The position numbers were made by a program, and so were the translations under genes. A stretch of DNA of 64,000 bases, taken from assembly GCF_014839805.1 (NCBI RefSeq), contig NC_051132.1:6324001-6388000 (forward strand), in the 5' to 3' direction. This DNA comes from Manduca sexta (lineage: Eukaryota > Arthropoda > Insecta > Lepidoptera > Sphingidae). The notes beneath the pieces were generated by a model. That model made no database searches. It saw only the letters and a list, made by a program, of their open reading frames with translations, and had not been told where the DNA came from. Shown here piece by piece: positions 1 through 12,300 of this stretch (positions within the stretch are counted from its first letter, which is position 1; each line of letters begins with the position of its first letter).

Positions 1-2345
1 CAACAAAGAGTTTTTGTGTGTATTCTAAATACATTCATAATTATTAATAATGATTTAATATTAATTATTGATCACCGGTGTTATGTTTTCATTTTCCAAA
101 TTATTGTATAATAAACTATAGTTGTATTTCATCAGTTATACAGTTTTTATATTTTGTTACAGAGTCTGGTAGCCCTGACAAAGAAATGTCAATGCTAATT
201 TTATTAAATGTCAATTGACTTTGAAGTATTCGTTAAAAATTGGTTCAAAATAATATAATAACCATATTTAATATTTGAGTGTTAATTTATTTTAGAAAAT
301 ATGTACCTACCATCATTTAAATTAAAATACGATCATTTTATAATTTTCAACAAAAACAGTCCCTTCCTAACTCGTAAACTCTTTCGTCACCAGCCATCTA
401 GCCATAGTAGCACAATATTAACAGATACAAAACAGTTTTACTTTAAGCGTATAGATGGAGTTAAAATAACACACGTATAATGGAGTTTTATGTCTGCACC
501 AATATAGTTATAAAAATGAATTCAACTTACCGTAACCTGTATCAAATATTACAAAACAAATAAGCTACTTACTGTTGGTACTTACTATTCAGCAAGTATT
601 TTTTATTATATTAAAAAGACGCCTGCCTAATCACTAATGTATACATAGGTATGCCTAGGCAAATGAATAACATCATTAAAAAATAAGTAGGTATCTATTA
701 TCTAACTATAGCAACATTCATTCGAACATTTTGTTTATAATCAGGCCAGCAATTCAGTGAAGAGTAGGTCGGTACCTGCTATATAATAATATATCTATAG
801 GATCAAAATACCTGCTGCTGCCTAAGATTTAATTTAAAACTAAGTATATGCAACAATTTCATAAGGTCCTATTTTGTGCCTAGCCAAAATTGGCTAAGTA
901 GGTAAATATAGCATTGTTTTAATACTTGAGCGTAATAAATTACACCTTTGAGTGAATAAAAGGAAAGAGAATACTTAACTACTTATAAAGTAAATATAGG
1001 TTTACTAAACCTAAGTAAAAGTGTTAGTAAAAATCGCTCAGGATAAATAAATAGTTCAGAATTTTCTACAGCAAGGCCCTGATATCATATTTTTTAAGCT
1101 AACCTTTTCATGATATATAAATAAAGAATATTATTTATTAACAATAAAATCCATGCAATAAACGCAATAGCAACAAATTGTACACGATTCGCATACAATA
1201 ATTGTGGTCACAATAAAACCGCGTAAGACTAGAAGCATGTGCCACTTCAAACCTGCAAGGCCTACGTAAATAGAAACTATAATATCAGGTACCTAATAAG
1301 TGTGTATATTCAAAGGAGAATATAAGTTTTAAAAGTTAATACAATTTTTTTTAGAATGGGTAGCAATTAAGTCATTATGTATAAGTATATATATTAGGAT
1401 ATAAAGTGGGATTATATAGAAATAGGTGTATTTCTTTTATTTACAAAACCAAAACCTTGCCGACGTCCGTAGGGCATTATGGACAGATCCTGTCCATGTA
1501 TATTGTACAATGAAAGTATGTTCTTGATCAGGGAAGCAACATGGCATCCTCCTGAAAGTTCTTCCTCCGCGATGCCGCCTTGTGACCCGTCTCCTTATGT
1601 AGAGATTTCTTTGTACTTCAATCGAAGGATGGTTTAGTAATTAATTGTAGGCTTTGGAGCTGCACGATGGAATCCATTTTCAATAAGTTATGTTAGATGT
1701 AACAGCTTTATATTATGTCTGTATCATTTTGAAAAGTTTTAAATTTAACCCTACCTTATTGCTACAGTAGGAACATATTTCATAGTTGTTTAAATACTAG
1801 GTTATATCCCCAGATTGTTCACCAAAAATTATATGATTTGTCAGTCTCCCCGTGAACATGAAGGCTGCAGTCTTCGAATTAAAACCGCGATAAAATCCGA
1901 AAAATAGTTTAATTTTAATGATTTTTCAGATTTAGCAAAGATTATAATATTTGCTGGATATAATAAATTGTAACAGGGTCGTAATATTGTAATGTTCTAG
2001 TCAGTACTTAAAACTATATGACATTATTATGACACCTAATCTATGTATTGTAATGGTTAGGCGAATCGTCATGCTTAAAAAACTTTTCAATAGGTTTTCA
2101 CCAAATTGTCTCAGAAAACATCTGAGGGCCTTGACGATGCGACGGATACGAGGTTGTCCTAAATAAACTGTAAATTTTATTTATACAATTGTAATAACGT
2201 TATAGTTATGTATATGAATGTAATCGATTACAGGGAACATTTTGAGTGAAATTTGGGTCATTAGAAGTAAGCATTAACTGTGTAGTTTTATTACACCACT
2301 TTGATAACCTCACGATGGATTTAAAATTAGTACATAATATTTAAT
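1..2345. other. AT-rich intergenic DNA, no gene seen
   Basis: No coding frame with exon-like composition or splice signals was recognised on either strand. A slightly more GC-rich patch at about 1450-1640 looks like a fragment of an old repeat but I could not place it. A short block at 1849-1925 resembles one at about 14375-14495 (shared core aaaaccgcgataraatccgaaaa) and is listed separately. Confidence 0.6.
1849..1925 (+). repeat. Dispersed repeat fragment, 'aaaccgcgat' family, copy 1
   Basis: This block shares 'ccccgtgaacatg', 'gtcttcgaa' and 'aaaaccgcgat' in the same order as the longer block at about 14375-14495. Blocks of this type recur in lepidopteran genomes as remnants of transposable-element 3' regions. 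The class is not determined here. Confidence 0.55.
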
Positions 2346-2590
2346 TGACTGCCTCGGTGGCGCAGTTGTATTACGATACGACTTTAGTGCTTAAGTCTCA
2401 GGTTCGATCCCTGGGCCTTTGGGGTTTTTTACTCTGTATCAGCCCGAAGTCAAGAATGTTTTGACCGATATTGCAATAGGCTCGCCCCCTATCACATCAT
2501 GGGACGGAACCCACATGGCATAAAGTCCTCCTGAGTTGTGCCTCTGCCCACCCGTTCAGGGATAAAAGACGTGAGATTGAATATATTGAA
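2346..2590 (+). mobile_element. tRNA-headed SINE (family A)
   Basis: The head begins near gactgcctcggtggcgcag and has a B-box-like ggttcgatccc at about 2401. It is followed by the body signature cagcccgaagtc, aggctcgccccctatcaca and catgggacggaac, then tgcctctgccca and cagggataaaag at the end. The same order of blocks recurs at 7290, 15968, 30603 (inverted) and 34663. It is a pol III-type non-autonomous retroelement with no coding capacity. Confidence 0.8.
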
Positions 2591-3130
2591 GACGATCTAC
2601 AGGACATACATAGCTAGTGGTACTGAGATGTGAGTACTTAATGGTATCTAAGTCTTATCGTATATTATAGTCTACCTTTACGCCGAAGAAAAATATGGGT
2701 TGCATGTATTGTTAAAGATAGTTAATGTATAAAGACATCTTACTTTTGCAGAAAAAAGAGTGAGCCATAAAATATAACCCAACCTGCAACGATTTTGTAT
2801 ATGCTAAAAAACGATATCATTAACATAACGTGCAGAAGGTTAGTTGTCAGTTGTAAATACCTACAAAAGAAAACATACGCTCTTATACTTACTTTTGTAG
2901 TAAAAAATGTACTGTATGTGGTATCTGTATCTATATATAATGGTATCTCTTATAAATAAAAAAAATCAGTGTGTTTATTTGGGGCAATGTTCGTCCAAAA
3001 CAGAAACGAAACTTATTAGGTGTCATGGTCCACAAAATCTAACACCGCTAAAGCGGTTAGCTTTCAACTTAGCCAAACCTTTTGGGAAACGCAATATTTT
3101 ACCAGTATCTGAATTCTATGCATGTATAAT

Positions 3131-3325
3131 GAACTAACTGTTGCTTGCGACTCCGCCCGTGTGAAAAAGGTTTTTCTGCGATGAATATTTTCCCGGGATA
3201 AAAAGTAGAGTATAACACACAGGAGTAATTATTAGTAAAAAAAAATAAAAATCAGTTTAGAAGTTCAGTTCAGTGTTGAGATTAGTGCGTTCAAACAAAC
3301 AAATTCTTCAATAGTATAGATTCAG
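3131..3325 (-). mobile_element. Fragment of Helitron-like element, inverted
   Basis: Read on the minus strand this has the same layout as other copies in the window: a start with gcgttcaaacaaacaaat read inverted, and the GC-rich end gcgactccgcccgtgtg, the reverse of the 'gcggagccgcgggc' end at about 38000. A similar inverted fragment lies at about 62705-62860. Confidence 0.5.
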
Positions 3326-5315
3326 TGCTCACAAGACAATTCCAGGATATTTTTAATGTCTGTAATACCACTATTTAGTGTAATAAAAATTCGGGTGCCA
3401 CTCTCTAAATAGATTGAATGATTGTGTTTGGAAGTCAGATAAGGCTCAAAGCTTCTAAAATATTTCTAAAATTGTGGGTATTTAATGGCCATGGACGGTC
3501 GTTATTACAACGGAACATGTTTACTGACACCCCTACAGCTTACTGCTGGTTATTTTCGATAATAGAATTTTCTAGATGCAACAAAGCAATATCCAGTAGA
3601 AATAGCTCTGGTTGATTTAATGAAAATGTTAATTAAAACTTAACTGAACACCTACGAAGAGATTAAATCCCACCTCTCATCACCGATACCCTATTCGGTA
3701 CTGGGTTATTTAAAGCCATTGGAATAGCCTTTTGCTTGCACAGTTATTCTTATGACGGTCTATTTACAGGAGCATTTCAGTTAAAATCTTTACCCCATAG
3801 AGTTTTGCTGGAAGTGACCGAAGCAATGATACGGATAATATAGAGAAAAATTAAACGATCTGGTGCGAGTTACACTTACGCAGGAATTAGAACAAATATA
3901 TGAGACACTTGAACACACACAAAACCACATGAGCACAGGGATGTACTGCATCTCAAATCATTTAGTATTACTTATTGTACCACTCGACAATCAAGTTAGT
4001 ACGGCTTCATACTGACACAGAAGTCACCTTAATTTCGATTCCAGCAATTACGTTTTCGGCCCTTTAAATGAAGCCCGGAAAATTCGATAGAGTTACAAGA
4101 AAAGTATAAAGGTATTAAGATAGTCGGCTAAAAGAGAAAATAAAAAGGTATTTTAATTAATTACTGGAATATAAACTACTTGTTGTTAAAAACCAATACC
4201 TTAAAATAGTATTTGGATGTCAAGTTATTTCAATAGCTGCTGTTTCATGCTCTAACCTGTAGCTTTACACTTTCATTGTCTCCACGCGGCTACAAGTTTT
4301 AATCTTACCCAAATTTTGCATTTCAGTAATCCGGAGTTAGTAACATTACTTCTAGATTTGTCAAGCGTTTAAATAATAATTTTCCCTAAATGTCCCCCAG
4401 CAGGGGCAGCTTTAGGGGGGGCGAAGCGGGCAACCTAAGGCCGCCACTGTCCCCCAGTAAATGCAGCCCTGCAATCCGAAGGCTGTATGGCATCGTTCAC
4501 AAGACCTACATTGTCGAACCGCAGCCGATATCCAACTCAGTTCAACTACGATCACCTTCTGATGCAGATCACATTGGTCTGTTAGTGCTTCTACAGAATC
4601 GAGTCATTAATCAGGTGAGAATTAGTTTAATCCATGATTTTACTTTGGTACAGAAGTGTTTATAATTATAATGAAGACATAGTGCTTTTTGTACATCTAT
4701 GTTAGAGTTTAGCAAAGTCAACCAAGGATCGCAAAGCGTGTAAACAAATATATATAACTGGATATTGTTACTTATAAGCATTTTTATAAATCAATGATAA
4801 TTTTTGTAGTAAATTTAATGGAAAATAGTATTTATATTGCTCAAGATTAGCTACACGAAAAGTAGGGGAAATAAAAGAGCGTAATTTTCAAACTGGCAAC
4901 TTTGTCAACAAAAAACTAACCCTTATAAACCATGAACCACGTGTCTAATACCAACTCAAAAGAAATTATTTTAGGGTATTACAAATAGAAACGAAGTGGA
5001 ATCTAGTAAACAGGCTCGTCACCTACTAATAGAGACATTTAAGCCTTTTTCTAATTATTTTATACTGTTATTATTTAATACTCTTTAGGTAGAAATTTTG
5101 ATATTAAGTACCACAACCCAGAGTATCCTTGGTCTATTGGCACAGTAAGCATTGGCGCAATTAGGGGGGAAAGGGTGGTTTGCACCCACGCTAGAAACGA
5201 CTTTACCCACTAGAACAAGTCTTGCGCTTACAGTGGCTTCGCGTGGTGCACTCCTTCCCTTGAATTCGGCGAGCTTTTATTTTGCCCCTACCAGCTGCAC
5301 CAGTAGATATTTTTA

Positions 5316-5500
5316 TTTATTGTGCAAAATAGACAAACGAGCAAGCGGTCCGCCTGATGAGAAGCAGCATCCGCTGCCCATGGACTTTGCAATGCCAGAG
5401 GCACAGCAAGCCGTTGCCTACCTGGGAGTGAGCACTCTTTTCAAGCCTCGTTTAAAGAAGGTCAAGTCATAGCACTCGGGGAATACCGATGCAGGGAGGG
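5316..5500 (+). repeat. Dispersed lepidopteran repeat
   Basis: The block includes 'caagcggtccgcctgatg', 'ttgcaatgccagaggcacag' and 'cagcaagccgttgcctacc'. This matches, from memory, a short interspersed repeat common in moth genomes and related in style to the copy at about 27283. The 106-residue open frame overlapping it is a by-product of its base composition, not a gene. Confidence 0.5.
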
Positions 5501-7289
5501 ATGTTGAGAAATGTTGCGGATTGGGAAATCCCAGGATTTTTTTAACTTAGAACCAGGGATTTTTTTAAATTGTGTCGGTTTATGTAATACGATATGCTTA
5601 TGACTAATTCCTCTCGGCGGTTAATGTCAGGCTGGTAATAATAAACGATAAAATTTAAATCCTTTATGTATACAAATATGTTAGAAAAACTGTGTTAGGC
5701 CAACGTGATTAAAAATAAGGTATTGGCACGTGGAAGAATACTTTTTTAATAATTGAATTAGAAGCTGGTAAAGTTTAGTTAATATTTAGACTAATGAATA
5801 GTTAAATCGAGGCTAACGAATTCCCTAATACCACTTTTGAGTTATAATAGGTACCTATGCATGTTTTTACAGGATCTGTGCTATAAAAACGTGCATATTT
5901 TGTGCATATTTTGATGTTAGAAATACCGCAATTGGAAATAAATATAAGGGATATTGTGTTTCAATAACTTTAGAATTAATATTTATCAGTATTATGTAAT
6001 AAACGAGGTTAAACCAAGCTTTGTTTTTTCCAGTCATTTCGATGCACTGGAACGTGGTCTTCTTTAAATAAGAACAATTGCTGTGTATCTACCGCATTCT
6101 TTAACAATACATGCATAGGATCATGTAGTCCGTAGGTAAGCGCCTTCAGACGAGGTTATCCACACAACAGTAAATAAAGATACACTTGATCAAACAAACT
6201 TAGCCGCTTGACTCATTTCGCCGAATATTTTAGTGAAATCGTTGCTTACTTCTGTGTATATTTTAGGCAAGCAACGAATGAAATTTACTTAACTTCATAA
6301 TATTATGAAATGGAACGTTTAAAATCAATATAACAGTTTAATTTAAAGTAACATATAGAACTCTACTACTTATTAGCGTGCAAGTTTGAGTAATTACTTG
6401 CCCTGTAGAGTAGTTCTGTTTCTTGCGGTTTTATACTGTTTAATGTGAGAGACCTAGTTTATTCAATACGTACACTTACCTTCCGACACGCGGTCGACAC
6501 TTCAGCTTACACTATTCGTTGTCTTTCAAATGTACTTCGATGTAATAAAATTTTGCTACCGTACAAATTTTAAGGTTATATCAGAACAGTTAATAATAAT
6601 TTGTTTTTATAAATTCCAGAAGTCGTGAATTGGTTTCAAGAAACTTGATCAAGAAATAAAAGATAGACTGAAGATGGAGTTAACAATATTCCCAAGTTAG
6701 AAGAAACATTTGAAGAATTTATGTTATTGCCATAATGCTTAAAATTCGGAGATCACTATAAGCATTGTGCTGGAAACAATTTATACCTAGTCCTCAACTG
6801 GTTATGTATTAATATTTAGAGCTAATTTAACCAAATTATGTAATACCTTAATAGGCAGCAATAGTCATTTAAGTAAAGTTAAGGATTTAAATCAAAATGC
6901 TTTAGAAGATATATTCCCCAATATTTTAAATGTACCTAAATGATAATATTATTCGGTCGTTTAATTGTCTTGAACCATAAATGTATTGAAAATCTTATCG
7001 TGCATCATCAACAAACAATAACAAAATCATTAGCAAATTACCAATATAATTCCGCATAAAGTATTAACAACAAAATTTTGTTTATTCTCGAAAGACTTTT
7101 TAGTTGCTGTATTAATTTTACAAAATATTTATAAACATTAATATTAGTAGAAACAACATTCTTCGTGATATTTTTTTCGGAAAAGATTTTTCTTTTCATA
7201 TTCCAATTTAAAAACAACCTTCGAAGCAGCAAAGAAATTCGGAAGGCCAAATTTCTTATTATGATAATATGTTTCGAAACCTCTGTTTG

Positions 7290-7552
7290 ATGCTGACTGC
7301 CTCTATGGCGTGGTTATGTTGCTGCGCGGTATGACTACAACTCTAAGGAACCGGGTTCATATCCTGGATCGGACAAAGTGATATTTGGGTTTTTCTTCTC
7401 ACTTTCAGCCCGGAGTCTGGAATATGTACCCGACGTGGCGGCAAGCTTGTCCCTTATTACATGGGACGGAACACACTTGACGAAAATTGAATGCTCTGGT
7501 TACTCTTCTGCCTACTCCTTCGGGGATAAAAGTGCGATGTGTGTACTTAATA
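7290..7552 (+). mobile_element. tRNA-headed SINE (family A)
   Basis: This near full-length copy has head gactgcctctatggcgtgg, B-box-like gggttcatatcc, body cagcccggagtctggaata, catgggacggaacacactt and tail cctactccttcggggataaa. The 62-residue frame at 7378 is an accident of this element. Confidence 0.8.
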
Positions 7553-7569
7553 CATTGTGCGTCTAAAAG

Positions 7570-9013
7570 TTATGCTATACAGTATAGGTACTTTCAATGT
7601 TTCATTAAAATATAATCATAGGTAGAGTTGAAAATTGCTAAGTATTAAAAACCCATTTTGTAGGATGCAAATCATAAATTATAAAATTGCATTTACAATA
7701 CTAAGTTTAATATTCTGTTTTCAGCTTATTCCTGAGACTACGGGAAGATATACCGTGAAGACAAAATCTGTTAAGCGAAGTTGGTTTGTGACCGTCACTA
7801 ACGGGCAGTGATCAGATATTTGCTCGTTTTGACGTTCGCAAAATGAACTCGCTTGACTATATTCTGCGATGGATAAGAAGACTGACAACAGTGACCAAAC
7901 AATAATTTATTATAAAATGATTTTAGGTCAAAGATTTCAAACATATAGAGTGGAGATTGGAAAGATTGTGTATACAACAGGTTATAGTTTTGTTACATTA
8001 AAGTTATTGATATTTCGTAGCATTATTAAAACCTTGTACAAAATATACATATTATAAATGTTTAGTTTCAACTAAGTAAAATTGTTTTTTTTTGTATTGC
8101 GTTTTATTGTGTGTATGTATACATGCATAATGCATGTATATGTTTTATATACATGTACAAATTAGATATCGCACACGATATATTTTAAACTTTTAATTAC
8201 TAATATAATATACGAGTATAAATATTGTTAAAACATATACTTTTATAACATAATTGTGTATTCAATAAAGAAGTTTTTTACTAAGTTTATTTCGATTCAA
8301 TCCATAGTACTCACGTATACTATAACTTTTTTTTGGTTCTTTGTTTATAATCTATATCATTATAATATTTTCCCTAAGATTCATATGGACCTATAAGTAT
8401 CATTAGAATATTTTTTTAATATGTTCAAATACTTCAAAATTATGTAACCATGTAGCTTCTGTAATACGTTAATATAAGTAATTAATAAACTAAATAAAGT
8501 ACATAGTTAAGTGTATCCGTTCGCAAGTAGCTGTAAATAAATTGTATTTGGGTATTTTATAATGTATTTTATGCTACCATTAATTAAATTTTATTTAATG
8601 CCACTAATGCCGCGTCCTGTTATATTTTTCCCTATACTCCCAAAGGTCTATCTAAATTAAAAAAAAACTATAAACTGATTTCTGTGTGTTTTTATTCCTT
8701 TATTATGGACTATATTATTATTATGGATATTTGTGTGTATTTTTTCCTTCCTTCATCCTTTATTATATACTATCCACTCTTATCATTATGAGATATGGCC
8801 AGATTCAAGCAATAAAGTACTATACAATAGTTTTCATGTTCCTAAATTATATAAAACTATATCTATAGTCTAAAGAGAGAATACCGAATTTACATTCGCA
8901 ATATAAAGATCTGTGTTTTTCTTTTTATAATATCATAGCTGTAAAATGTTACGTTGAATTCAATTGCAGCAGTTCTAAAAAGGCTATGATCTTAGAAAAG
9001 TTAATTGTATGTA
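7570..9013. other. AT-rich intergenic DNA, no gene seen
   Basis: No exon-like frame, RNA gene or recognisable element was seen between the SINE ending at about 7552 and the SINE fragment at 9014. Short frames at 7869 and 8686 are AT-rich chance frames. Confidence 0.6.
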
Positions 9014-9110
9014 GCAGGTGACTGCCGCTCTGAGGTCTTGGGTTCGAATCCCGGGTCGGGTAGTTATATCTGAAAAACTATATACGCGGGCGGAGCTGCA
9101 GGCAAATATT
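9014..9110 (+). mobile_element. SINE head fragment joined to Helitron-like end
   Basis: The sequence gactgccgctctgaggtc followed by a perfect B box (gggttcgaatcccgggtcgg) is a truncated family-A SINE head. It is followed directly by 'acgcgggcggagctgcaggc', which resembles the GC-rich 3' end of the Helitron-like element ending at about 38022. It looks like two decayed elements abutting. Confidence 0.55.
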
Positions 9111-9407
9111 ATAACATGGCTATTAAATATATGATTGAGTTAACTATACTTGAGTATTAGAAATATAATTTCTGATGCACTCGTAAAATTTAGCCGCAGC
9201 ATACGAAACAAGGATGGATGCAATCATTAGATTAAGACGGCTTTTTATTATGCATTAGAAATAATCCCAAAATACAGAATTAATATGAAGCTCACAGCTT
9301 ACTAAAACAAACGGTCACGACTCTATTTCACGAAATTTAGGCAGATGCGCAACTGTTGCACATGTACCTACCTTGCTAGCGGTAAGTATAGCTATAACTA
9401 TAATATA

Positions 9408-9712
9408 CTTTCCCACTGCTGGGCACGGGCCTCTTCTACTACTGAGAGGGATTAGGCCTTAGTCAACCGCGCTGACCTAGTGAGGATTGGTAAACTTCAC
9501 ACACCCTCAAAATTCCTATAGAGGACTTCTCAGGTATACAGGTTTCCTCACGTTGTTTTCCTTCACCGTTGAAGCAAACGATAATTTCCAAAGAATACAC
9601 ACATGATTTTATAAAATCATAGGATAATAATAATCATAATCAGGTTCAAATCTCTTAGGATTTGAACCTGCGAACATTCGTCTCGGCAGTCCGTTCATCT
9701 CGGCAGTCCGAT
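9408..9712 (-). mobile_element. tRNA-headed SINE (family B), inverted
   Basis: On the plus strand it reads ccactgctgggcacgggcc, ctactactgagagggatta and tttccttcaccgttgaagc, then a B-box complement at about 9660. The copy at 58773-59080 lies in the forward direction with a clear A-box-like tagcctagttgg and B-box-like gttcaaatccc, so this copy runs on the minus strand. Around the B box is a 12-bp inverted repeat (caggttcaaatc / gatttgaacctg, 9641-9672). Confidence 0.75.
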
Positions 9713-10108
9713 AACTATAATATTTAATCGTATTTATATTGTATATTATTATGCGTTTCCGAATGAGGAAGCTTTCTAAATATTTATTTTGATAGTGTAC
9801 TCAGATATTCGTAATATTTTTTTATATTATACTGAATTTAGCAGAAATACTAATAGTTAAAAAACCTAAAACATAAGATAATTATTTTTAAATTCAAAAA
9901 CATGTCCCCAATGTCAAAATATTGTCTTAATTATTATCGCTTAGAGACTAATCTCACATCTAAATGTGCATGAGTTTTACAATGCGGATTATTTCACTAA
10001 TGACGATAAAAACAAACATATTAGCAAAATAAACGTTATTTTCAATTCGAGTTGTTTTCCGATGGCAGTAATTAACTAATTACATATACTAATGAAGTTT
10101 ATTTGTGA

Positions 10109-10143
10109 TATAAAAGTTTGTCCTTTTTGGAAATGTTATCAGT
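10109..10143 (+). promoter_or_regulatory. Core promoter candidate: TATA box and initiator
   Basis: TATAAAAG at 10109-10116 is followed by the arthropod initiator TCAGT at 10139-10143, which puts the probable start A at 10141, 32 bases after the first T of the TATA box. That is the canonical spacing. A putative 5' exon ending in a strong donor follows (10267|GTGAGT). No downstream gene was identified. Confidence 0.5.
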
Positions 10144-10267
10144 TAGTGAAGTTGTTTCGTCTCGTGCATTACTAAATAATAAATATACTCTAAGTGAAGT
10201 AGTTACAGTGTCTGTAGTGCTATGACTGAATTTCGTAAAATATATTAGTTATCATTAATTGAATACG
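10141..10267 (+). other. Putative non-coding first exon of an unidentified transcript
   Basis: It is bounded upstream by the initiator at 10139-10143 and downstream by the donor acg|GTGAGT at 10268. It contains only a very short upstream frame (ATG at about 10222, 8 codons), so it would be a 5' untranslated exon with translation starting in a later exon. I could not find that exon. TATA-driven genes with a tiny first exon are common among insect cuticle and secreted-protein genes, but nothing here shows the product. Confidence 0.35.
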
Positions 10268-10879
10268 GTGAGTATCTAATAATAATTATTAAACTTTTTT
10301 TTAAAATAAATAGTTATAATTTTAAACCTTACATTTTACCTCTCACTTAGAAATCATTTTATAAACATAAAAAAAAATGTCCTGGTCGTTTAAAAGAAGG
10401 CACTTACTCTAATATAACTGCAACGATCAAAACAGGGACGGATTCAGTCATGATTTCAGAGATTTTTTTTACTATAAATTATTTATTTGTGACTTTATGG
10501 CGTCTGGTTTAATTATTGTTAGTGTTAGAGTCTATATACTTTTGTAATAGGTATGTATTAGACAGCAAATCTCAAGATACATCAAGCAAGAAGACATCGG
10601 AATCAATCTGTTTCGTGAGCTTAAGTAGATTCTATTTGGCTATGTTTAATTATTCAAGCCGGATTGAGTTTACTTATTCTTACGACAGACAATTAGGCGA
10701 TTTAATATATAAAGGACAACTTTTACAGGACGTCTACAAATTTTGATACGATTTTAAGTAGGGTTTATTCGACTTTTTTCCGTTAAGTCGGATTCGTCCT
10801 GCTTATGATTGTGTCGAAAATAACATCGGATTTATGCACTTTTTAAACTCTAACGGTAAAGAGGGGTGTAATAGGTTTA

Positions 10880-10970
10880 AGGAGAGTATCTGTGTATCTG
10901 TTTGTCTGTCTGTGGCATGGTAGCTCTCAAACTAATGGACCGACTTTTATCCATTTTTAATTAAAAAGCT
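10880..10970 (+). repeat. Transposon-derived fragment
   Basis: The text 'ctgtttgtctgtctgtggca' followed by tagctctcaaactaatggac and cgacttttatcc resembles a common internal block of lepidopteran DNA elements. No ends were recognised. Confidence 0.4.
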
Positions 10971-11837
10971 GATGTGATCAAAACTGTTATTAATAGTAAT
11001 TTAGTAATATCGATTCAGACCGTTGAAAATCATCAGCTCTGGTCCGACTGTTTTCGGATTTAGTATATTATTATTTCGGTAGTATTTCAAGACATAACGA
11101 CACTGATCTGATGCTTTAGCATCATGTATGGGACTGAATCCCGGACCGGGAGGGATGAAAATACTTTAGCGGTACCCCGATGATTGTCTAAGTACTCATA
11201 GCATACTTAAAGGACAAGCAAAAACATTTTATATTTTATTTCTTAGGTGCATGTTATTTCAGTTTTATTTATGTTTCGATTAGCTTAATTTTTAATTATT
11301 ATTCATGTTATTATAATCACCTATATATTAATTATTGTCCTTTTACTTTTGAAACCAACGCCAATGTAATATTTTCTTATCTAGCTATTTGAGACGACAA
11401 ATGGATTCCTATTTGATTTCAATATAAGTAGATTTTGTCCGGCTTTTTATATGAGCAAAGCCTTGCAAATATCTTCTTACGTTGAAGTCGAATAAATCAT
11501 CACATACAACAAGAAAACATGAAGAGCAAGCCAAATTTTGTTGATGATATAAGTAGATACTTCTAGGCTTTGTTTTTTATTAAAGCCTAAAAATGTCTAC
11601 TAGTATTATTGGTAAAACTATTTAGAAGAAAATGTGAAGACGAAGAAATATCTTGCTGTTGTTAATTATTGTGGGGCCCTCTATATTTTAGTATTTATGT
11701 GGATTGTAGCTTACTACCTATCTACCTTTTAAGAAACTGTCACGAAGTCTTCGTGTTCCGAAAAAACTGTATATATTTTTTGCAGCGTTAAGTGAACGTT
11801 AGATAAGTGATCTATCTTTATATCAATCAACACCTAT

Positions 11838-12300
11838 CTAGAAAAAAGTTGCCATGAACCCATAACTTGCCCTGTCTTTTTGCCGATATAGAATTGGAAC
11901 CGCTAGGAGTCTGTCTTGTAAATTCCATAGTAAATCTATCTTACTTATGTCTGCACCAAGTCTACTCCAGATTTCATGTATTTGAGTAACCAATAATACA
12001 ATATGATCTCCATTAGTTTCAATCATTTGAATAGAAAAGCTTCACGTACCCTCATTGATTCTTACTGGATGAATCCAGTTTCTACCAGTTATTTGCAGAT
12101 CATAATATGAATTCAAAAGATGTCCTTCTGCATTGAAGCAGGGTGTTTAACTCGTTAACAATGCCATTGCAATACGCAGGAAATGCGCTATTGAGACCGA
12201 TCTTCGTGGCAATCTTCTGATTGCTTAATTCGCTTATTGTCATCCTTTCACAGCTTGTTATTGCGCAGCATCTCGCTACAATGTTGCATTGCCTGAAGCC
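11838..12300 (-). pseudogene. Decayed coding-like region, family unknown
   Basis: On the minus strand a frame of about 70 codons is open from about 12300 to 12085. A frame change and a TGA then lead into a second open stretch (62 codons) ending at 11838. The composition looks protein-like (for example WSRLGADISKIDLLWNLQD in the second part) and unlike the surrounding AT-rich DNA. I do not recognise the family and see no clean splice structure. It could be a dead transposon gene or a chance frame. Confidence 0.3.

Larger units (their letters stand above)
2591..7289. other. Intergenic DNA with scattered repeat fragments
   Basis: No gene was recognised. It contains a Helitron/RTE-like terminal fragment (about 3131-3325, minus), a G-rich block at 4385-4475, an open frame of unknown meaning at 4390-4665, and a dispersed repeat at about 5316-5500. 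The remainder is AT-rich with no exon-like features. Confidence 0.55.

Noticed and set aside
9014..9066. tRNA-like sequence with a perfect B box
   Set aside because: There is no cloverleaf and no acceptor stem; it is the head of a SINE. The same applies to the other SINE heads. Only 21904-21976 folds as a full tRNA.
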